Shown: positions 1-9,849, counted from the stretch's first letter. The stretch is 64,000 nt of DNA from Cryomorpha sp963748925 (GCA_963748925.1 CAVVKG010000003.1:186001-250000); one strand, 5' to 3'. The notes: generated by a model from the sequence alone, not told the origin. Numbers and translations are program-made.

Positions 1-1115
1 CGGTAAATAATTCCTGAATAGAAATCTACATTCGGATACAACCCGCGCTCCACAAAATAAGGATCTTTAAGTGCAACTTCTTCAAGCTTCTTGGCTATTT
101 CAAGGGCTTTATCTTTAACTCCCATTTTAGCAAGAATTTCATCGCATGACTTCTTGATAATTGTAGCTCGTGGATCGAAATTTTTATAAACTCGGTGTCC
201 AAAACCCATTAGTCTGAATGAGTCATTCTTATCCTTAGCCTTATCGATCCATTTTTGGTAATCTCCACCATCGGCAATGATCATTTCGAGCATTTCAATA
301 ACTGCCTGGTTGGCTCCACCGTGCAGCGGGCCCCATAGTGCAGAAACACCGGCTGAAATAGATGAGTATAAGTTTGATTGGGAAGAACCAACAATCCTTA
401 CGGTACTAGCCGAGCAGTTTTGTTCGTGATCAGCATGCAGAATAAGCAACTTATTCAAGGCATCTACAACTACAGGATCTATCTCATACTCCTCGCTGGG
501 CACTGCAAACATCATGTAAAGAAAATTCTCTACGTATGATTTTTTATTGTCAGGATAAATGTAGGGGTGTCCTTTACTGGATTTGTAAGAAAGCGCTGCA
601 AGGGTTGTGATTTTTGCTACAAGCCGATGAAAAGTAAGTTCAATGTCTTCAATTGATCGATTCGGATTTTGTGACTCCGGGTAGAAAGTACTTAACGAAG
701 AAAGCATTGACGACAGTATACCCATCGGATGAGCATTTGAAGGAAACGCTTCGTAAAAGCGCTTCATATCTTCGTGAATCAAAGTGTGATTTGTGATTCT
801 CTCCTTGAAATAGACGCTTTGCTTTTTGTTTGGCAAATCTCCATTGATAAGTAAGTACGCCACTTCCAAAAAATCAGAATTCTCTGCAAGCTGCTCAATT
901 GGATATCCGCGGTAGCGTAATATTCCTTTTTCACCATCAAGAAAAGTAATTGCCGATTTCGTAGACCCTGTATTTTTATAACCCGGATCGAGGGTTATTA
1001 AGCCTGTAGTAGCTCTAAGTTTCGAAATGTCAATTGCTACTTCATCTTCGGTACCTGTAATCAGCGGAAGCTCATATGTTTGGCCGTTTACGGTAAGCTG
1101 GGCAGTATCACTCAT
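1..1115 (-). CDS. gltA: Citrate synthase, 3'-truncated by the window edge
   Basis: This is the type II citrate synthase that condenses acetyl-CoA and oxaloacetate at the entry of the TCA cycle in the cytoplasm. Translation from the ATG at 1115 starts MSDTAQLTVNG. It runs about 371 codons to the window edge, so the last 50-60 residues are missing. Three catalytic signatures are visible: LHADHEQNCSAS near residue 225, GPLHGGANQAV near 262 and GFGHRVYKNFDPRA near 305. These carry the two active histidines and the region before the active aspartate. A weak promoter box (TATCTTTA, 1150-1157) lies upstream. The gene stands alone on the minus strand here. The family assignment is certain; only the C-terminus is unseen. 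Confidence 0.97.
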   Translation of the reverse strand, partial: MSDTAQLTVNGQTYELPLITGTEDEVAIDISKLRATTGLITLDPGYKNTGSTKSAITFLDGEKGILRYRGYPIEQLAENSDFLEVAYLLINGDLPNKKQSVYFKERITNHTLIHEDMKRFYEAFPSNAHPMGILSSMLSSLSTFYPESQNPNRSIEDIELTFHRLVAKITTLAALSYKSSKGHPYIYPDNKKSYVENFLYMMFAVPSEEYEIDPVVVDALNKLLILHADHEQNCSASTVRIVGSSQSNLYSSISAGVSALWGPLHGGANQAVIEMLEMIIADGGDYQKWIDKAKDKNDSFRLMGFGHRVYKNFDPRATIIKKSCDEILAKMGVKDKALEIAKKLEEVALKDPYFVERGLYPNVDFYSGIIY

Positions 1116-1149
1116 TTTATTCTTGAATATTTTGTGTTGATATGAAAGG

Positions 1150-1157
1150 TAAAGATA
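1150..1157 (-). promoter_or_regulatory. Weak -7 box for gltA
   Basis: TATCTTTA on the minus strand matches the Bacteroidetes -7 consensus TAnnTTTG at all but the last base. It lies 34 bases before the gltA ATG. No convincing -33 element was found. Confidence 0.35.
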
Positions 1158-1256
1158 GGCAATATAACGTTATTTTCTGCGAATTGTTCGCTTCTAATAA
1201 GGCTTCGGGCCATTATTAACCTCAATTATTTACTAGCTTGATTTACTCAGTTTTTT

Positions 1257-1787
1257 TCAGGGAGTCTTTGTATACTCTTCCCAGGTTTGATCTTTGTAGA
1301 TATCCTCTGCAAAAAAGGTAAGGATTGGCATTATCTGCTCAGGCTTTTGAAACCCTTGCACCGGCGATAAAATCCCAAAATTTTCATCCATATAAACGAT
1401 TGTGGGATAGGCGATCCTACCATTTACAGGAGCGACGGCACGGGTGAGATCATGTGTGCCGTTTCTACCGGATTTATTCGGATCGTACGTCTCATTTTTA
1501 TAAGTTGTTCCCTTAAACGTTACCTCATCAGGTCCTTCGGCATCGAACTTTATAGCGTAATAGTTTTCATTGATATATTTAACTATTTCCGGATCGCTGA
1601 AAGTAGTTGCATTCATCATTTTGCATGGGCCACACCATTTGGTGTAAACATCAACAAGTACTTTCCGCGGCTCATTGGCCATTTTGGATTCTACCTGATC
1701 CCAGGTTATCCAGTTTATTTCAGTTGACGAATCCTGGGCGTAAGTAAGAACCGGCAGGATTACTAAAAGAAAAAATAAATTTTTCAT
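1257..1787 (-). CDS. Periplasmic thioredoxin-family protein
   Basis: A 176-residue protein with a signal peptide (residues 1-18, ending LTYAQ) followed by a thioredoxin fold. The active site is WCGPC at residues 51-55. An open frame extends 32 codons further upstream, but the ATG at 1787 gives a clean signal peptide and sits just after a -7 box (1819-1826), so I chose it. The segment after the active site resembles secreted thioredoxin-like proteins of Bacteroidetes (DUF255/Thioredoxin_7 type) that act as periplasmic reductases; the substrate is unknown. It is transcribed alone, separated from the decayed transporter upstream. Confidence 0.85.
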   Translation of the reverse strand: MKNLFFLLVILPVLTYAQDSSTEINWITWDQVESKMANEPRKVLVDVYTKWCGPCKMMNATTFSDPEIVKYINENYYAIKFDAEGPDEVTFKGTTYKNETYDPNKSGRNGTHDLTRAVAPVNGRIAYPTIVYMDENFGILSPVQGFQKPEQIMPILTFFAEDIYKDQTWEEYTKTP

Positions 1788-1818
1788 AATATAAAATATG
1801 GTTTGACGGACTTTTGTG

Positions 1819-1826
1819 CAAATATA
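1819..1826 (-). promoter_or_regulatory. -7 promoter box of the thioredoxin gene
   Basis: TATATTTG is a perfect match to TAnnTTTG on the minus strand, 31 bases before the chosen ATG at 1787. It supports that start over the longer open frame, whose upstream part would lie before the transcription start. Confidence 0.55.
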
Positions 1827-2059
1827 ATGCCTTAGTGGATGAGAAATTGAAATATCCGTCCACAAGGAAAAACTAGGAATCAATTATTTGGTGCGAGAAG
1901 CAACAACTGCAGAAATAGAAGATAATTATATATACGAATCAATACTTCAGCAAACAGCTTTTATTTCCTTGTTTTACTATTCAGCTTTAGCACTTCCCAT
2001 TTTGAAGTGGATGTGATGCCAGAGTAGGCTTACGAAAACAAGAGGTTATTTTAATTTCA

Positions 2060-3716
2060 TTATCGTACTCCATGCATTAATCTCTTCAATATAGGGTTTA
2101 GTATTATGGAGATGAATCCTACAAGAATCGGTATTACAGCAAAAATTAGAAAAAAAGTTCCCGAGCATATTGAGCAGAAATCTTATCAATCATTCCGGCC
2201 ATAGTATTGCTGCTTTTTGGCCAACTGCGATGGAAAAAAACCAAGCCCCAAACAAAGCCAATCCTTCTGGCAGGAAGAGTTTATGAGATAAGAAAGCCCC
2301 ACCGGAGACAGACAAATTCCCCGATGGTATGGAACAAATATGCAAGAATCAAGAAAATCATACCATCGAAGCTGTTCTTCACAGGCGAAATATCAGTTGC
2401 ACCAATAGGATAACTCGCAAATCCACGACCCAGGAAGACCAATCCAAGCCAAATTTCATTGGCGGGTGGATGATTTCTTTTCCAGAACGCTCTAGCTTTA
2501 TCATGTAAGAAAAGGAGTTTAATATTCAAATCAAGAGGCTAATTGAAGTCTTGGAACTGTCCTGCGGAAATACCATGCCGTACACCTATGATTCTATGGC
2601 AGACAATGTTTGAGCCGCCAGTTTTCTTGATGTTTTCGAAAAGGCCCAGAACATAGCATGAAATCAAAGGAGTAGCGTAATTACCCATACTTACTTTTTG
2701 TGGGCTTTAGTAGGTCTCTGCTTGAATGACTGGCCAACAATGTCACTCCCAGAATTGCCAAAACTGAGCACAAAGAGCGAAAATAACGGTAACCGTTTCG
2801 ACTAAGGTAAATTTAAGCAATACGCGTGATCGCATATGGGAATAAAAGCGACTGTGAGAATTATATTGAGCCACTGGTTTCTTTTAATTTCGGTGATTCA
2901 TATTTAGTAAAGCTTTCCGTTTCACGCTTTTGCCAGCTAGGATCGCATCTTTACCGCCATGAAGCCGAGCTATATCTGCATCTTCATCTACCTCTGTTTC
3001 AATATCATATTGCACCGGATTTATTCCTTTCTTACCAAAAGCTTTACGAGACCGGCAAGCCAAAACACCAACAATCCGGCAAGCATACCTATACCCGCCA
3101 AACCAAAACCGTAATGCCAGCTTATTTCTTCACCAACATAGCTGCACGTTACAATAGCTAGTAGGGCACCAATATTCACACCCATGTAAAAAATGGTAAA
3201 GGCACCATCTTTTCTGCTGTCGTTTATACCATAAAACTTACCGAGAAAACTAGAAATATTGGGTTTGAAAAAACCATTCCCAATAATAATAAATGTAAGC
3301 GAAATAAAGAATAGCTGCATATTGCCTCCAAAATACATGCCCTCTAATGCAAGGGCAAAGTGGCCTGCCATCATTAATATTCCACCAAAAAGAACCGCTT
3401 TTCTAAACCCCAGAATTTTATCTGCAAGAATACCACCAACCACAGGGAAGAGATAAACCATTGCCGTATAGGAGCCGTAAATTCCAAGTGCTGTTTTATC
3501 GGCTTCAGATTGGCCTAAATGGTCAAAGAGTTCCTTAACCATATAGAGTGTAAGTAAAACCCGCATTCCATAATAGGAAAATCGCTCCCACATTTCTGCA
3601 AAGAAGAGAACAAAAAGAGCTCTTGGATGAAGTTTTCTATTGGAATAAATAATTATGGGAACCCAGATAATTACAAAGATCCAGGCAACGACCATTATCC
3701 AGAATGCGATATCCAT
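2060..3716 (-). pseudogene. Decayed POT/PTR-family peptide transporter
   Basis: The first 231 codons (3716 to 3021) are open. They encode the N-terminal half of a proton-dependent oligopeptide transporter, with the family signature EMWERFSYYGMR near residue 40 and NGFFKPNISSF further on. A stop then follows LVRKE. Homology continues out of frame to about 2060. In the three minus frames I can trace segments like FPQ..SLLI, LAYLFHTIGE (near 2330), GMIDKISAQYARELFF (near 2170) and the final NPILKRLMHGVR before a stop at 2060. Several frameshifts and stops interrupt this half, so a full transporter cannot be made. It is the third gene of the DPP4-POT-POT cluster and probably a decaying duplicate of its neighbour. 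The 231-residue N-terminal product may still be translated. Confidence 0.85.
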
Positions 3717-3769
3717 TGAGCAGGTTTTTTAGGTTTTGAAATAATTTAGTATAAGGGGTAAATTATAAA

Positions 3770-5186
3770 TTAAATCGTGTTATCTGCTAACTCAAATTTT
3801 TCTTGTTCAGGTGGAGTTTTCATTTTCAAATCCTCTGCACCATGAGTAAGACGCTTCAATGGCTTAAGAAGTGCTATTACCAACAACCCAACAGCGGTGC
3901 AGAAAATAGCGATTCCTGTAAAGATTTCAAGCTCTCCGGCAGATTGAGACCATTCACCGACAAGGCCAGCCAACTTATTTCCAAAACCTGTAGCAGCAAA
4001 ATAAGCACCCATCATAAAGGAGGCGTATTTGAGAGGAGCAAGCTTAGTAATAAAGGAAAGTGCAACCGGCGAAGCACAGAGTTCACCCACTGTATGAAGC
4101 AGGTAAGCAAACACCAACCAGTACATGGCCGATTCTCCTTCTGCTTGAAATTGAAGAACGGCTCCTGTCATGAACAAGAATCCCCAGCCCATTATTATTA
4201 TTCCTATAGCCATTTTGAAAAGCGACGACGACTCTTTGTTTCGTCTTTTTCTGGTGACCCAGAAGGCAGCAATAGGTACGCCCAGAGTAATAATGAAGAA
4301 TGCATTAACTGACTGAAACCAGGAAGCAGGAACTGTAAAATCAATAAAAGCGAGATAGAGATCTGTTTTTTGGCTGGTGTAAATATTTAATAATCCACCC
4401 GCCTGTTCAAAGGCTCCCCAGAATACAATGATCAGGGCAAACGAGATAAACATAACTTTCATCCTGTCTTTTTCTACGGTTGTAAGCGAACGTTTTTTTG
4501 CGGCCTGCTTCTTCCGGGCTTAGTTCTGTAGTTGACTCCCCAATACCTTTTAAAAATTTTTGTCCCCACATAAACACTACTTGGCCAAGTACCATTCCTA
4601 TTCCCGCTAAACCGAAACCATAATGCCAACCCCAGTTTTCGCCGACATAACCTACTATGAGGGCAGATAGGAAGGCTCCTACATTAATACCAATATAGAA
4701 AATTGTAAAACCTTTATCTCTTCTGTCATCGCCGGGTTCATATAAACCACCTACCATTGTTGATATATTCGGCTTTAAGCCACCTACACCAAGAATAATC
4801 AATGCAAGACCAGAATAGAAAGCCCAGAGCGTATCAACCGCGAGTATTCCATGGCCTGCACAAAGCAAAAGACCGCCAATTAAAACCGTTCGTTTTTGAC
4901 CCCAAACCTTATCGGCTAGCCAACCACCTGGAATCGACATAACATAAACCAGCATCGTGTACCAACCGTAAAGCACAAGCGCCTCCTTCTCATCCCATCC
5001 ATATCCCGGATTGTCACCAGTAGCTGAAGAAATTAGATACAATACCAGGATAGCACGCATTCCATAGTAAGAAAATCGTTCCCAAAGCTCAGTAAAAAAC
5101 AAAATATAGAGACCTTTTGGATGTCCCATAAATTCTTCTCTCTGCACTGCACCAGCGGCCGATTGGCTGTCTTTATCTATTATCAT
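3770..5186 (-). pseudogene. POT/PTR-family peptide transporter with one frameshift
   Basis: One proton-coupled di/tripeptide symporter gene read in two frames: 5186-4407 (N-terminal part with ELWERFSYYGMR near residue 35 and GVGGLKPNIS) and 4462-3770 (C-terminal part with FWGAFEQAGG, PASWFQSVN and HTVGELCASPV). The break lies at a run of seven T on the plus strand (4493-4499). With six, the frame reads through as ...AGRKKRSLTTVEKDRMKVM..., giving about 471 residues, a normal length for the family. The rest of the gene shows no decay. It is therefore an assembly or sequencing error, a very recent mutation, or a slippage site. It starts 9 bases after the DPP4 stop, so the two are probably co-transcribed; peptides cut by the peptidase would be imported here. 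Confidence 0.85.
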
Positions 5187-5195
5187 ATGTCTTGC

Positions 5196-7460
5196 TTAAA
5201 GATTCTCTTTTATAAAATTTGTCATCTTGGTGTAAAGGTGATATCGTGTATTGCCACCGTAAATTCCATGGTTTTTATCCGGATAAATAAAAAGCTCAAA
5301 TTGCTTGTCTGCTTCCACAAGTGCCTTGACCATTTCCATAGTGTTTTGGTAGTGTACATTATCATCAGCCGAACCATGAATTAGCAAATATGCGCCATTA
5401 AGTTGATTTACAAAATTAATTGGTGAATTTTGATCGTACCCTGCCTTATTTTCCTGAGGGGTACGTAGAAATCTTTCTGTGTAAATGCTATCGTAATACC
5501 TCCAGTTTGTAACGGGAGCTACAGCAATTCCCATTTTGAAATAGTCGGCTCCTTTGGTCATAGCAAGCGAAGTCATAAATCCTCCGTAGCTCCATCCCAT
5601 CATTCCCAGACGATCTTTGTCTATGTAGGACTGATTGCCGAAAAATTTCGCAGCCTCAATCATATCTTCGGTTTCGAGTTTCCCCAAATTCATGTACGTG
5701 CTGTGCTTGAAATCCCTTCCGCGATACATGGTTCCACGCGGATCTACAGAAATAACGATATAACCTTCCTGAGCGAGCATCTGATGCCAAAAATAGTTTG
5801 AGCCACCCCATTCATCCATTACAGTATTTTTACCCGGACCGCCATAAATCATAAAAATTGCCGGATATTCTTTCTTCGGATCAAAGTCTTTGGGTTTAAT
5901 AATCCAGTAGTTTAAATCAATGTTGCTAACTGTTTTAAAGGTGCCAAATTCCTTCTTGGAAATTTGAAGATTGTCTATGGTTTTCTGTAATTCTTTATTG
6001 GTTTCCAAATCGCGCACCTTTTTACCTTTGGTATTATAAAGGGCTATTTTATAAGGACTGTCTGCACTGGATTCAAAATTTATAAAATATTGAAATGAAT
6101 TACTGAAAGAGGCGTCATTGCTATTATTATTTGATGTGAGTCTCTCTAAATCGCCGCGCATATCATTATCAGGTATTACTGCTGATTTTGACTTAGAGTA
6201 CATTTTTAATATCGGTGCAAAATCAAGGCTGTAAATTTCTCTCTCCAGGGGACTTTCGATTGCTGCGGAAAAATAAACTATCGAATTTTTTTGATCTACC
6301 CCATAAAACTCAACAACCTCCCATGGGCCTTTCGTAAGCTGAGCTACCTCATTGCCTTTTAAATCATACATATATATATGGTTCCATCCATCTTGTTCGC
6401 TGTTCCAAACAAAGTGCTTTCCGTCATCCAGAAAAATCAAATTGTCATTCACGTCTATATAAGTATCTGATGTTTCTGAATAAATGGTTGTTAAAGGAAC
6501 AGTCTTATTCATATTAGACAGATCTGCCAAAAGGAATTCGAGATTGTTTTGGTGCCTGTTTAATCGCATAATAGCTAGTTCATCATCATTTTTGGTCCAT
6601 TTTATTCTGGGAATGTACTGATCAGCGCTACTATTTAAATTCAATTCAGTTTTAATTCCTTTTTTAATATTGTAAACTACCACATCAACTTTGGAATTGT
6701 CCTCACCTGCCTTCGGGTATTTAAAATCGTATTCTGTAGGATAAAGGTTGTCGTAGTAAAGCATCTGAAAGTTTTGAACCTTCGCTTCATCAAAGCGGTA
6801 GTATGCTATTTTTGTGCCTTTGGCAGACCAATAAAATCCACGTGCAAAGCCGAATTCTTCTTCGTATACCCAGTCTACAGCTCCGTTGATAATTTCGCCC
6901 CACTTACCATCATCAGTAATCTGGGTCTCAACTCCGGAGTTTAAATCCGAAATATAGAGGTCATTTTTGCGGACAAAAGCTACCAGATTTTCGGTAGGGG
7001 AGAAGGAAGCTAGCTGCTGTTTGCCTTCATCGAAATTTGTTATTGGCTTTAATTCTTTTGACACCAGGTCGATGGCATAAAAATTTGCTTTCGACGACCT
7101 GCGATAAATGGCCTCCTCATCGGTAGCAATCAAAATTTTGGTTTCATCAGGACTGAACGAATAACTTGAAAACCGGAGGGTGTTTCCTTCGTCCGTCTTT
7201 ATATTTGAACTGCTCAGTAAGGTATCTATTGCATTGCCTGATTCATATTCGTATTTTACAATGTATTGGCTACCCCCATCCGTAAGGCTTCTTGTGTAAT
7301 GAATCCCATCATTCATACTTACAATTCCCCTCACTATTTCGGGGCTGTAAGTTCCTTGTTTCCAGATTTTATCGAGTGTTATTTTATTGTCTTGAGCAGT
7401 GATGGGAGTTGCAATAAAAAAGCAGATTAATGCAACAGTGAATTGGTAAATTCGATTCAT
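5196..7460 (-). CDS. Dipeptidyl-peptidase IV (S9B family), exported
   Basis: A 754-residue serine exopeptidase that removes N-terminal dipeptides, preferably with proline or alanine second. It has a signal peptide ending near residue 22 (ITAQ), an N-terminal beta-propeller (DPPIV_N) and a C-terminal alpha/beta-hydrolase domain. The active site is GWSYGG (Ser near 624), GSADDN (Asp near 699) and DKNHG (His near 731). The propeller holds DWVYEEEFG, the double-glutamate motif that grips the free N-terminus in true DPP4. Length is normal and there are no disruptions. It heads the peptide-uptake cluster, followed directly by two POT transporters, which supports a role in extracellular peptide scavenging. 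Confidence 0.95.
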   Translation of the reverse strand: MNRIYQFTVALICFFIATPITAQDNKITLDKIWKQGTYSPEIVRGIVSMNDGIHYTRSLTDGGSQYIVKYEYESGNAIDTLLSSSNIKTDEGNTLRFSSYSFSPDETKILIATDEEAIYRRSSKANFYAIDLVSKELKPITNFDEGKQQLASFSPTENLVAFVRKNDLYISDLNSGVETQITDDGKWGEIINGAVDWVYEEEFGFARGFYWSAKGTKIAYYRFDEAKVQNFQMLYYDNLYPTEYDFKYPKAGEDNSKVDVVVYNIKKGIKTELNLNSSADQYIPRIKWTKNDDELAIMRLNRHQNNLEFLLADLSNMNKTVPLTTIYSETSDTYIDVNDNLIFLDDGKHFVWNSEQDGWNHIYMYDLKGNEVAQLTKGPWEVVEFYGVDQKNSIVYFSAAIESPLEREIYSLDFAPILKMYSKSKSAVIPDNDMRGDLERLTSNNNSNDASFSNSFQYFINFESSADSPYKIALYNTKGKKVRDLETNKELQKTIDNLQISKKEFGTFKTVSNIDLNYWIIKPKDFDPKKEYPAIFMIYGGPGKNTVMDEWGGSNYFWHQMLAQEGYIVISVDPRGTMYRGRDFKHSTYMNLGKLETEDMIEAAKFFGNQSYIDKDRLGMMGWSYGGFMTSLAMTKGADYFKMGIAVAPVTNWRYYDSIYTERFLRTPQENKAGYDQNSPINFVNQLNGAYLLIHGSADDNVHYQNTMEMVKALVEADKQFELFIYPDKNHGIYGGNTRYHLYTKMTNFIKENL

Positions 7461-7581
7461 TGAAAAACTTTATATTTTGAAGAGCCGGTGAATATATGAA
7501 TTTCGAATTACACATACAGTGCCATTTTTCAGAATGCAGAAGAATTTAACTTACAACCTAGATCCATTGATTAAGGCAGTT

Positions 7582-7796
7582 TTTCATCGTCTCACCCTCA
7601 TGGGTGATAAATTTTTAAGAAAAGAATTCATCGAAAATTTTCATTAAAGGTATTTAAAATCAGTTATATATGAATAATCTGGACTCATAGCAATCCAATT
7701 TATATTCGATAAGTTTCATTTTATCGAATTTTTTCCTTTATATTTGTATCACTTGGATAAGTCATTGTGGGAGTCCCCTATCTTTCATCGTCTCAC
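7582..7796. repeat. 14-bp direct repeat in the intergenic gap
   Basis: TTTCATCGTCTCAC occurs at 7582-7595 and again at 7783-7796, 201 bases apart. The similarity extends weakly for a few bases on the right. The second copy lies inside the candidate small RNA. Confidence 0.6.
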
Positions 7797-7887
7797 TCTA
7801 AAGACTCTCACGTTTTTGACCCAAGATAGTTTTTCTGTTTCATAGCCCTGAAAACCCTTCAATCGTGAAGGGTTTTCAGGTTTTCAG
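7739..7887 (+). ncRNA. Candidate small structured RNA
   Basis: A perfect -7 box (TATATTTG, 7739-7746) is followed by about 130 bases of potential structure. GTGGGAGTC (7767-7775) can pair with GACTCTCAC (7803-7811). CTATCTT (7778-7784) can pair with AAGATAG (7823-7829). These two helices cross, so they form a pseudoknot or are alternatives. The stretch ends in a perfect 13-bp hairpin (7848-7860 with 7867-7879), followed only by a weak T-rich stretch. No known RNA family was recognised. Promoter plus structure plus terminator-like hairpin supports a transcript; none of this proves one. Confidence 0.4.
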
Positions 7888-8048
7888 ACACTTCCTTTGA
7901 GACCAGCAAATTAATTTACGGGTGTGAAATCAACTTCATCAGATTATTCTGATCCGTGTGGGTATATCGGCGGTTTTAGTATGACGGTAAAGCCTAATGA
8001 GGGTAATTGATCAAATGTCATTTACCGGGGCCATTTGCCCTCTATTAC

Positions 8049-8702
8049 CTAGCGGATTGATAGATACAGAATTCCATAAAACAGGAATTGACAAATTATG
8101 GCCGCCTGCCCAAGACGAGGCTTTGCAACTAGCGGGTAATGCTGAAAAATAAAGGCAAATATAAAAGCTACTACAAAGCGTGAAATATAATTCTCTATTG
8201 GTGGAGCAACGGATTTCCAGGTCCATAAATCAAAATAAATGGCTACCGGCTCTATCAATAGATAAAGAAGCGTTACGAGAGCGGCGGTAAAAATCCAAAT
8301 TAAGAATTCTGGTACTTTTATGTTTTGTACTATCGAGTAGCTACCCCAAACTAAAATCATCCATTGCAAGCCCATAATGGGAGGAGTGCCGAAAAACTTC
8401 CAGCCTAGCATTTCGCCATAAGCGTATTCACCAAAAGGGAAAGCAGTATTAACACCGATGATCTCAACAAGGTATCCCAACAGAATAATTGATATTGCAA
8501 CCGGCCAACCCAATTTGTTATTTGACTTGGAATCAATCCAAATCATGCCGCCCGTTATAAAAATAAGAATGGGAGTGAGGTATACAAACCATGCCGATAG
8601 CGGAGATACATACCCGGCAGCGCCTACAAGATGTAAGAAAACGAGGATGGCAATTCCTGCTTTCTTAGATTTAAACTGGTTTGCTGTTTCTATCTTTCTC
8701 AT
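8049..8702 (-). CDS. Carotenoid biosynthesis membrane protein (CruF-like)
   Basis: A 217-residue integral membrane protein with about seven hydrophobic segments. It belongs to the carotenoid biosynthesis protein family that includes the CruF hydratases acting on the psi-end of acyclic carotenoids. Family features visible are PFGEYAYGEMLGWKFFGTPP near residues 88-107 and EPVAIYFDLWTWK near 152-164. Acidic and aromatic residues at those sites are typical of the hydratase core. No other carotenoid gene is adjacent. It is divergent from ppk2, with the promoter at 8735-8759. The exact substrate cannot be read from the sequence. Confidence 0.85.
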   Translation of the reverse strand: MRKIETANQFKSKKAGIAILVFLHLVGAAGYVSPLSAWFVYLTPILIFITGGMIWIDSKSNNKLGWPVAISIILLGYLVEIIGVNTAFPFGEYAYGEMLGWKFFGTPPIMGLQWMILVWGSYSIVQNIKVPEFLIWIFTAALVTLLYLLIEPVAIYFDLWTWKSVAPPIENYISRFVVAFIFAFIFQHYPLVAKPRLGQAAIICQFLFYGILYLSIR

Positions 8703-8734
8703 TGAGCCGGAAATGGTTTTTTCATTTGCCGAAA

Positions 8735-8759
8735 CAAAAATACTCTAAAATAGAGAGTA
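8735..8759 (-). promoter_or_regulatory. Promoter of the carotenoid gene with overlapping palindrome
   Basis: TATTTTTG on the minus strand (8735-8742) fits TAnnTTTG, 33 bases before the ATG at 8702. Immediately upstream lies an inverted repeat, TACTCT/AGAGTA (8741-8746 and 8754-8759), with CTCTA/TAGAG nested in it. It abuts the -7 box and could be a repressor or activator site. The regulator is unknown. Confidence 0.45.
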
Positions 8760-8893
8760 ACGAAGTAGAATTCTGAATAGGCAGAAAGTGGTTTGGATTT
8801 TCTACTGATCATTGACCTCGAAAAGCTTCTTTATATTAATTTCAGTTTCCATTTCATATATTGTCATAACAATCCAGCGAAAACTAAGTGGGA

Positions 8894-9772
8894 ATGAATA
8901 TAGATATAAGCAAATACGAAGTTACTAACGGAGAGTCTTTTGATATAGGAAAGAGATCCACGAAGCCGGATTTTTCTATTTCAAAAAGCGAATCAAAAGA
9001 AATAATAAAAAGAAACGTTGAGGAAATTGCTGATTTTCAGGAACGTATGTTTGCCAATCAAAAAAGGGCTGCTCTCGTGGTTTTTCAAGCAATGGATGCT
9101 GCAGGAAAAGACGGAACGATTGAGCGATTGGTTACCGGCGTAAACCCCCAGGGGGTTCAGGTTAGCGCCTTTAAAGCTCCCACACCAATAGAGCTACGAC
9201 ACGATTTTTTATGGAGATTACAATTAAAGTTGCCACCTAGAGGTATTATTGGTGTGTTTAATAGATCGCACTACGAAGAGGTTCTGGTGGTACGTGTTCA
9301 CCCTTCTTACTTGCTTCCGCAAGATATACCGGGAATAAAATCTACAGAGGATGTTACGGATGCTCTTTGGGATAGACGGTTTAAAATGATTCGAAATTTT
9401 GAACAGAACCTGGTAGATACCGGCACGATGGTATTAAAGATTTTTCTTCACATTTCTAAAGAAGAACAAAAAAAGCGACTTCTTGATCGTATAGCTGAGC
9501 CTGATAAGCACTGGAAGTTTAATCTTTCAGATGTAACTGAGCGACTTCACTGGAACGATTATATGGTAGCCTTTGAAGAAGCTATAAAAAATACCGCTAC
9601 TGAAGGAGCCCCGTGGTATGTTGTTCCCGGTGATGATAAGCATGCAGCAAGGGCAATCGTAACCACTATTGTAGAAAAATTATTCAGCAAACACAAAGAG
9701 GCCTGGCCTGATGCTGGTGCCAATAAGCGCGATGAGATTGATGCCGGTGAGGAAATACTGGAAAATGAATAA
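8894..9772 (+). CDS. ppk2: Polyphosphate kinase 2 family protein
   Basis: A polyphosphate:nucleotide phosphotransferase of 292 residues, using polyphosphate to phosphorylate AMP or ADP in the cytoplasm. The P-loop-like QAMDAAGKDGT is at residues 65-75, the Walker B region VFNRSHYEEV at 121-130, and the lid RIAEPDKHWKFN at 199-210. The short form and lid wording match the PPK2_rel_1 (class III-like) group. The ATG at 8894 is preferred; an in-frame GTG two codons earlier (8888) is possible. No ppk1 or ppx neighbour is present. It converges on the SulP gene. Confidence 0.93.
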   Translation: MNIDISKYEVTNGESFDIGKRSTKPDFSISKSESKEIIKRNVEEIADFQERMFANQKRAALVVFQAMDAAGKDGTIERLVTGVNPQGVQVSAFKAPTPIELRHDFLWRLQLKLPPRGIIGVFNRSHYEEVLVVRVHPSYLLPQDIPGIKSTEDVTDALWDRRFKMIRNFEQNLVDTGTMVLKIFLHISKEEQKKRLLDRIAEPDKHWKFNLSDVTERLHWNDYMVAFEEAIKNTATEGAPWYVVPGDDKHAARAIVTTIVEKLFSKHKEAWPDAGANKRDEIDAGEEILENE

Positions 9773-9849
9773 TGAAATCCCATGGGCATCGCGCGAATAA
9801 ATACTAAAACGAAGAAACCCGGTGGTATATTAATTTCAGTTCAGAAATA

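Larger units (their letters stand above)
7461..8048. other. 588-bp gap between DPP4 and the carotenoid gene
   Basis: No convincing protein gene. It holds a 14-bp direct repeat (7582-7595 and 7783-7796). It also has a short hairpin, TCACCC/GGGTGA followed by TAAATTTTT (7592-7615), and a possible small RNA on the plus strand (7739-7887), listed separately. The spacing and structure suggest a non-coding transcript rather than gene remnants. Confidence 0.5.

Noticed and set aside
2207..2529. Two short opposite-strand frames treated as small genes
   Set aside because: The minus frame is a remnant of the decayed POT transporter (HTIGE motif) and the plus frame is its complement.
4493..4499. Programmed frameshifting in the POT gene
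   Set aside because: A slippery run exists, but similar one-base shifts occur nearby without such runs, so error or mutation is the simpler explanation.
8011..8226. Short minus-strand frame overlapping the carotenoid gene
   Set aside because: It is an out-of-frame shadow of the CruF-like gene with no homology or promoter.
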